Shown in pieces: positions 33,758 through 38,080 of a DNA stretch of 38,080 nucleotides. Position 1 is the stretch's first letter. Each line of letters starts with the position of its first letter. Below the pieces are notes generated by a model. It did not search any database. It had not been told where the DNA came from and saw only the letters and a program-made list of their open reading frames with translations. The stretch is from assembly GCA_030041305.1 (NCBI GenBank), contig JASHOC010000033.1:1-38080 (forward strand), written 5' to 3'. The DNA comes from Acidobacteriaceae bacterium. GTDB taxonomy: Bacteria; Acidobacteriota; Terriglobia; Terriglobales; Acidobacteriaceae. A program made the position numbers and the translations under genes.

Positions 33758-36703
33758 ATGAACAATTCGCCCCTGTTCTTTGAGTCTTTACAGCATTTCG
33801 CCACCAACGTCACCAGCAAGATGACGCAGTTCATCGTTGGGGAACCGGAAGACCAGCTTCGCGCGCCATTTGAGAATTTCCTTGGCGGAGTGGCGTCCTG
33901 CTTGAAGTGGAACATTGTATGTACAGGAGAAACGCTACTACCGGGCAGATTGGGACGCCCGGATTATGCTCTCCACCGGAATAAACTCCTAACCGGTTAC
34001 GTGGAAATCAAAGCCCCCGGCGTGGGCGTGACTCCCGCACGCTTCAAAGGCCACAATCGCGAACAGTTCAAACGGTTCTCGGCAATACCAAACATCCTTT
34101 ACACAGATGGCAACGATTGGGCGCTTTACCGGGAAGGCCAACGGGTTGGCGAAGTGGTCCGCCTTTCGGGAGACGTTGCGACCCAAGGGAAAAAAGCTGT
34201 CACTCGCGAAGACGCGTTTGCAATTGAAATCCTTCTCCGTGAGTTTTTGGAGTGGCAACCTTTCATTCCCACGGAACGTAAGGGAAAGATTGATCTGAAG
34301 AAACTGGCAGCCTTGCTTGCTCCGCTCTGTCGGATGCTGCGTGATGATGTTCTGGACGCCCTCAAAGACAAGCAATCACCGCTGGTGCAACTAGCTAAGG
34401 ATTGGCGTCAGCTTCTCTTTCCAGACGCTTCAGACGAGCGATTTGCCGACTCATACGCGCAGACGGTAACGTTCGCCCTTCTGTTGGCGCGGAGCGATGG
34501 GGCCGACCCATTAACCCTTGAAAGCGCAGAAAAAACTCTCGAAGCGCAACACAACCTGCTGTCTCGTGCCCTGCAAGTGCTCACCGATCCCGGCGCGCGG
34601 AGCGAGTTGACCGCCTCGCTTGACCTGCTGTTGCGCGTCATTGGCGTTGTCCCGTCCGCAACCCTGGCAGGGGCGGAAGACCCGTGGCTCTATTTCTACG
34701 AGGATTTTCTTGCCGCCTATGATCCCGAACTCCGCAAGGATGCAGGGGCCTACTATACCCCTGTCGAGGTTGTTCGGTGTCAGGTTCGTTTGATTGATGA
34801 CCTTCTTTCTAACCGCCTGGGATACTCGTTGGGGTTTGCTGATCCCAACGTGGTCACGCTTGATCCCGCAGTCGGCACCGGGACTTATTTGCTTGGCGTG
34901 GTCGAGCGCGCGCTTGGGCAGATTGAATCGCAGCACGGTCCCGGCGCGGTTCCAGGCCAAGCGACATCGCTTGCAAGAAACCTGTACGGCTTTGAAGTAA
35001 TGGTAGGCCCTTACGCTGTCGCCGAACTTCGCCTCAGCAGGGCGCTGCGTGACCGTGGAGCGCAATTGCCGAAGGACGGTTCCCATGTGTACCTGACCGA
35101 TACGCTGGAAAGCCCTCATGCCAAACCGCCGCAGCTCCCTCTGTTCCTACGTCCAATTTCCGATCAACACGCCAAAGCTCTCAAGGTAAAAAGCGGGGTG
35201 CCGGTAATTGTCTGCCTTGGCAACCCGCCCTATGACCGCCATGAGGCCGCCACAATGAAGAAGAAGGCCAGCGCCGGAGGATGGGTGCGTTGGGGCGATA
35301 CGGAGAGCGGCGAAGACGCTATCCTGCGCGCTTTTCTCGATCCCGCCAGCGCCGCCGGACATGGCGTGCATCTCAAGAATCTCTATAACCTCTATGTCTA
35401 CTTCTGGCGCTGGGCGCTTTGGAAGGTTTTTGAGAGCGAAACATCAATGGGTCCCGGAATCGTCAGCTTTATCAGCGCGTCAAGTTATCTCGACGGCGAT
35501 GCCTTTTGTGGAATGCGAGAACACATCCGCCGCTTGTGCGATGAGGTCTGGATTCTTGACCTCGGCGGTGAGGGCCGCGGTGCCCGTCAAAGTGAAAATG
35601 TATTCGCAATTCAGACTCCCGTCGCCATTGCGGTCGCAATTCGATCAAACAAAACTAAAAAGAACAAGCCCGCGAAGATCCATTTCGCACGACTTGATGG
35701 AACCCGAGAAACCAAGCTCGCCACGCTTAAAGAAATCGACGGTTTCGGCAAGGTCAAATGGCGCGACTGTCCTGACGGTTGGCAGGCCCACTTCCGGCCC
35801 GCTGGAAAGGGGGATTACTTTACGTGGCCTCTGATAACCGATTTGATGCCTTGGCAGCATTCCGGCGTACAACTAAAGAGAACCTGGCCTATTGCGCCGG
35901 ACGAAGAGATTCTGCGGCGACGGTGGCGGGCGCTGCTCCGCGCTGAGAATCGAGCCTTGGCGTTTCGAGAAACTGGAGATCGGACAGTCAACGGAACCTA
36001 TCGTGTCAGATTGACCAAAGATAGTGATTCCACACCCATAGCGCAACTGCCACAGAATGCTTCAATGCCCCCAACGGTACGATATGCCTTTCGCTCGTTT
36101 GACCGCCAATATGTGATCGCTGATGGACGCTTGATGTCTCGTTCTCGTCCCGAACTTTGGCACGCCCACAGTGAACGGCAGATTTATTTGACGAGCGTGC
36201 TAACCGACACGCTTGGCACTGGACCCGCTCTTACAGTGAGTGCGGCACTTCCCGATCTCCACCATTTCTCGGGGCGCGGAGCAAAAGACGCCATTCCCCT
36301 TTATCGCGATGCAAGTGCATCAGAGGCAAACGTGCTGCTGGGCCTGCCCGAATTGCTTGGCCAGCACTTTCGCCGCGCGATTCGGCCGGAGGATTTTTTG
36401 GCCTACGTCTATGGAATCTTGGCTCAACCCTCCTTCACTTTACGTTTTTCGAAAGAACTAGAGACGCGGCAAGTGCGCGTGCCCATTACTAAGAAATCGG
36501 CGCTTTTTGAGCAAGTGCGCGCCGTTGGCGCAAGACTGCTTTGGTTGCATACCTACGGCGAGCGATTCGTGCCCAAGGGCAGAAATCGCGGAACGGTCCC
36601 GCCCGGAAAGGCAAAATGCACCAACGCTATACCCGGAGATGCCGAACATTATCCCGAATCCTTCTCATACAACGACACAAGGCAGACGCTAGAGCGTTTC
36701 TGA
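33758..36703 (+). CDS. Type IIG/ISP-like restriction-modification enzyme, C-terminus cut by IS630
   Basis: 981 residues as read. A PD-(D/E)xK nuclease domain lies at the N-terminus (GRPDYALHRNKLLTGYVEIKA: Asp69, Glu83, Lys85), followed by a helical connector (about 160-330). Next is a gamma-class N6-adenine methyltransferase: 'DAGAYYTPVEVV', motif I LDPAVGTGTYLLG (from 368) and motif IV NPPY (489-492). A target-recognition/type-ISP C-terminal region follows (about 580-960; 'ALFEQVRAVGARLLWLHTYGERFVPKG', 'YPESFSYNDTRQTL'). No helicase domain is present, unlike true LlaGI-type ISP enzymes. Family members normally continue past 'TLxVG' for about 100 residues; here the frame enters the IS630 end at 36692 and stops four codons later (ERF-TGA). 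The start has only a distant ggag. Nuclease and methylase motifs are intact, but target recognition may be impaired. Confidence 0.85.
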   Translation: MNNSPLFFESLQHFATNVTSKMTQFIVGEPEDQLRAPFENFLGGVASCLKWNIVCTGETLLPGRLGRPDYALHRNKLLTGYVEIKAPGVGVTPARFKGHNREQFKRFSAIPNILYTDGNDWALYREGQRVGEVVRLSGDVATQGKKAVTREDAFAIEILLREFLEWQPFIPTERKGKIDLKKLAALLAPLCRMLRDDVLDALKDKQSPLVQLAKDWRQLLFPDASDERFADSYAQTVTFALLLARSDGADPLTLESAEKTLEAQHNLLSRALQVLTDPGARSELTASLDLLLRVIGVVPSATLAGAEDPWLYFYEDFLAAYDPELRKDAGAYYTPVEVVRCQVRLIDDLLSNRLGYSLGFADPNVVTLDPAVGTGTYLLGVVERALGQIESQHGPGAVPGQATSLARNLYGFEVMVGPYAVAELRLSRALRDRGAQLPKDGSHVYLTDTLESPHAKPPQLPLFLRPISDQHAKALKVKSGVPVIVCLGNPPYDRHEAATMKKKASAGGWVRWGDTESGEDAILRAFLDPASAAGHGVHLKNLYNLYVYFWRWALWKVFESETSMGPGIVSFISASSYLDGDAFCGMREHIRRLCDEVWILDLGGEGRGARQSENVFAIQTPVAIAVAIRSNKTKKNKPAKIHFARLDGTRETKLATLKEIDGFGKVKWRDCPDGWQAHFRPAGKGDYFTWPLITDLMPWQHSGVQLKRTWPIAPDEEILRRRWRALLRAENRALAFRETGDRTVNGTYRVRLTKDSDSTPIAQLPQNASMPPTVRYAFRSFDRQYVIADGRLMSRSRPELWHAHSERQIYLTSVLTDTLGTGPALTVSAALPDLHHFSGRGAKDAIPLYRDASASEANVLLGLPELLGQHFRRAIRPEDFLAYVYGILAQPSFTLRFSKELETRQVRVPITKKSALFEQVRAVGARLLWLHTYGERFVPKGRNRGTVPPGKAKCTNAIPGDAEHYPESFSYNDTRQTLERF

Positions 36704-36759
36704 TTTAAGTGTGAACAGTTTTGTGAGATAATGTTTCCGCCGACAGGGGAGCGGCGGAG

Positions 36760-37206
36760 ATGCAGTCCTATTCACAAGATTTGCGGGATCGTGTGCTTTG
36801 GGCGTTGGATCGCGGAGAAAAGCCGACACACATAGCTCGGCGGCTGGAGATCAGCCGGGGCTGGGTGTACCAGGTGCGCGATCGGGTCCGGGAGACGGGC
36901 GAGCGCAGCAGCTTTCAGATCGGCGGCCATCGCCGCTCTCGTATCGCCGACCTGGAGTCGGAAGTGCGCTCTTGGATCAAGGCCGAGCCCGGTCTGGCCC
37001 TGGCTGAAATTTGTGACCGCCTGGCCCAACGAGGGGCTCCGATCAAGGCCGGGGCACTGTGGCATCAACTGAACAAATGGAATCTAACCTTCAAAAAAAA
37101 CCCTGCACGCCAGCGAGCAAGATCGGCCGGACGTGCAGCTGGCACGCAAGGCATGGCTGGAAGCACTGCCCACGATGGACGTAGAAAAACTCGTATTCAT
37201 CGATGA
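36760..37206 (+). CDS. IS630-family transposase, first frame (DNA-binding part)
   Basis: 148 residues as read. MQSYSQDLRDRVLWALDRGE, 'THIARRLEISRGWVYQVRDRV' and 'LAEICDRLAQRGAPIKAGALWHQLNKWNLTFKK' give the paired HTH domains of IS630 transposases. The frame leaves family sequence after the run of eight A at 37093-37100. Skipping one A there continues directly into the catalytic frame (…FKKTLHASEQDRPDVQLARKAW…). So the product is either made by slippage on A8 or the gene is inactivated by a one-base insertion. Confidence 0.85.
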   Translation: MQSYSQDLRDRVLWALDRGEKPTHIARRLEISRGWVYQVRDRVRETGERSSFQIGGHRRSRIADLESEVRSWIKAEPGLALAEICDRLAQRGAPIKAGALWHQLNKWNLTFKKNPARQRARSAGRAAGTQGMAGSTAHDGRRKTRIHR

Positions 37207-37699
37207 AACATGGACTTCCACTAACATGACCCGCGCCTTCGGGCGATCTCCGAGGGGCAGCCGATGTATCGCTTCGGCACCCTATGGTCACTGGCAGACA
37301 ACTACCTTCGTGGGCGCCCTACGGCATCAGAAGATCTCCGCGCCGATGGTCATCGAAGGACCGATGGACGGAGACGTTTTTGTGGAGTACGTGCGCTCAG
37401 TCTTGTGTCCCACACTCACACCGGGAGACATCGTCATCCTCGACAACCTTGGTAGCCATAAAGTAGACGGAGTTGAACAGGCCATCCTCTCCACCGGGGC
37501 CACTGTCCTCTACCTGCCGCCCTATTCCCCCGATCTGAATCCCATCGAAAAGCTCTTCTCCAAACTCAAGGCCCTGCTTCGCAAAGCCGCCACACGCAGT
37601 GTCGACAGCCTCTGGCAGGAAATCGGAAGTCTGCTCAACTCCATCTCGTCACAAGAGTGCTCGAACTACTTCCTCTCCTGCGGTTATGTCAACACTTAA
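37133..37699 (+). CDS. IS630-family transposase, second frame (DDE catalytic part)
   Basis: 188 residues from the first available start, but family homology begins at about 37100, right at the A8 run. DDE residues are visible: Asp in 'VFIDETWTSTNMTRAFGRSPRG', Asp in 'DIVILDNLGSHKV' and Glu in 'YLPPYSPDLNPIEKLFSKLKALLR'. The ending 'SLLNSISSQECSNYFLSCGY' is typical of the family. It needs fusion with the first frame (+1 relative to it) to give a full transposase of about 313 residues. Confidence 0.88.
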   Translation: MQLARKAWLEALPTMDVEKLVFIDETWTSTNMTRAFGRSPRGSRCIASAPYGHWQTTTFVGALRHQKISAPMVIEGPMDGDVFVEYVRSVLCPTLTPGDIVILDNLGSHKVDGVEQAILSTGATVLYLPPYSPDLNPIEKLFSKLKALLRKAATRSVDSLWQEIGSLLNSISSQECSNYFLSCGYVNT

Positions 37700-37720
37700 A
37701 TTAAAACTGCTCTAGCTTCA

Positions 37721-38080
37721 CTACTCTTCGCGAATCGCCTCCATGGGATTGACAGACGCCGCCCGACCGGCCGGAAACACGAATGCAAGCCCGAGCACTG
37801 CGACCAGCAGCGCCAGAGTGGCGAGAGCCACCCAGGGATTGCCCGGGGTCACGCCGTAAAGCAGTGATCGCACCAATCTGCCTCCAGCCGCGGCCACCAT
37901 CGCTCCGGCCACCACGCCCACGCCTACGCGCAACGCCGCCGATTTCGCCAGCGCCGCCACAATCTGCCGCCGTTCTGCGCCCAGCGCCATCCTGATGCCG
38001 ATCTCCCGCCGCCGCTCCGTCACCGTTCGGCCCAGAATCCCATACAACCCCGTCGCAACCAGCGTGAGCGCCAGCAGCGC
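37721..38080 (-). CDS. FtsX/MacB-type ABC permease, C-terminal end (cut by window edge)
   Basis: About 119 codons of the 3' end are visible. They read ALLALTLVATGLYGILGRTV, then 'TERRREIGIRMALGAERRQIVAALAKSAALRVGVGVVAGAMVAAAGGRLVRSLLYGVTPGNPW', one more hydrophobic segment, and 'FPAGRAASVNPMEAIREE'. The 'REIGIRMALGA' box and 'P.xAxRaaxvdPmxALRxE' ending define the FtsX permease domain. The 'LYGVxPxDPxxxa' wording is that of the duplicated orphan permeases numerous in Acidobacteria. Three membrane helices of the terminal domain are seen. The IS630 right end lies seven bp past its stop, so the coding sequence is not damaged. Confidence 0.88.
   Translation of the reverse strand, partial: ALLALTLVATGLYGILGRTVTERRREIGIRMALGAERRQIVAALAKSAALRVGVGVVAGAMVAAAGGRLVRSLLYGVTPGNPWVALATLALLVAVLGLAFVFPAGRAASVNPMEAIREE

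Larger units (their letters stand above)
28077..36690. mobile_element. Integrated genomic island at mnmE, right end lost
   Basis: Between mnmE and the chromosomal permease lie an SGI1/P4-type integrase, a second tyrosine recombinase, an HTH/zinc-ribbon protein, an AlpA-like regulator, two unknown coupled proteins and a restriction-methylation gene. Base composition is visibly less GC-rich than the flanking core genes. The island is bounded on the left by the mnmE 3' end and on the right by an IS630 copy sitting in the 3' part of the restriction gene. No right attachment site is found. Original length is unknown. Confidence 0.75.
36692..37712 (+). mobile_element. IS630-family insertion sequence (1021 bp) flanked by TA
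   Basis: The imperfect terminal repeats gagcgtttctgatttaagtg (left) and gagcagttttaatttaagtg (right, reverse complement) agree at about 19 of 25 positions when extended. Each end is flanked by TA (36690-36691 and 37713-37714), the hallmark target duplication of IS630/Tc1-type transposition. The left end lies inside the restriction-methylation gene. The right end lies seven bp before the stop codon of a permease on the other strand. Confidence 0.88.

Noticed and set aside
33758..36703. Complete type ISP (LlaGI-like) restriction enzyme
   Set aside because: No helicase motifs between nuclease and methylase; length and order fit a single-chain type IIG-like enzyme, and the C-terminus is cut.
36690..38080. 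Second copy of the mnmE attachment core (attR)
   Set aside because: No match or near match to ttctgcatcggaaaatag was found by eye downstream of the IS630 or elsewhere in the island.
1..38080. CRISPR arrays and tRNA genes
   Set aside because: The repeats seen are period-7 arrays or short inverted repeats without spacer structure. No cloverleaf-like segment was recognised in the gaps, including beside the integrase.

Overview
The window is high-GC bacterial chromosome with long genes and short gaps. It most likely comes from an acidobacterium. The clues are a right-edge permease that looks like the FtsX/MacB permeases typical of Acidobacteria, DUF2911 and Tat-exported phosphoesterase genes, period-7 intergenic arrays, and a split glycine decarboxylase (gcvPA). 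No rRNA, tRNA or CRISPR array was found, so the phylum call is an inference from gene content.

Layout. 1-680: the end of an IS1595-like transposase, then the 3' half of a gene it appears to have cut. 958-4569: heat-shock genes (Hsp20, clpB), each followed by a good terminator. 4757-8414 (minus): mutS2, an FmdB-type zinc-ribbon protein and an exported DUF2911 protein. 8574-14766: propionate and glycine catabolism, with prpB-prpC, gcvH, a four-helix-bundle (S23) gene, gcvPA, and prpD on the opposite strand. 14926-18253: DoxX, a Tat-exported phosphoesterase, a HAD hydrolase and rpiB. 18293-23430 (minus): a small PKD-like protein, transketolase and a GH15 glucoamylase-type enzyme. 23674-28094: pirin, the wreck of a HigBA toxin-antitoxin pair, a Uma2 nuclease, gluQ and mnmE.

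28077-37712 is an accessory island. It starts exactly at the 3' end of mnmE, the same kind of attachment site used by Salmonella genomic island 1. It carries an SGI1/P4-type integrase with a clear promoter and a cluster of TGGGACTC repeats. Next comes a leftward set: two unknown translationally coupled proteins, an AlpA-like regulator, an HTH/zinc-ribbon protein and a second tyrosine recombinase. A rightward type IIG/ISP-like restriction-methylation gene is then cut at its 3' end by an IS630 element. Immediately beyond the IS is the tail of a chromosomal FtsX-type permease. The far attachment site and the end of the restriction gene are missing, so the right end of the island was probably deleted through IS630.

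How the genes work together: prpB, prpC and prpD make a 2-methylcitrate cycle for propionyl-CoA. gcvH and gcvPA are part of the glycine cleavage system, whose gcvT and gcvPB are not here. tkt and rpiB belong to the non-oxidative pentose phosphate pathway, next to an intracellular glucan hydrolase. The most interesting material is the island (the unknown coupled pair beside a restriction gene) and the degenerate 7-bp-period arrays, which in two places form inverted flanks around a segment; one of these segments holds the S23 gene inserted between gcvH and gcvPA.
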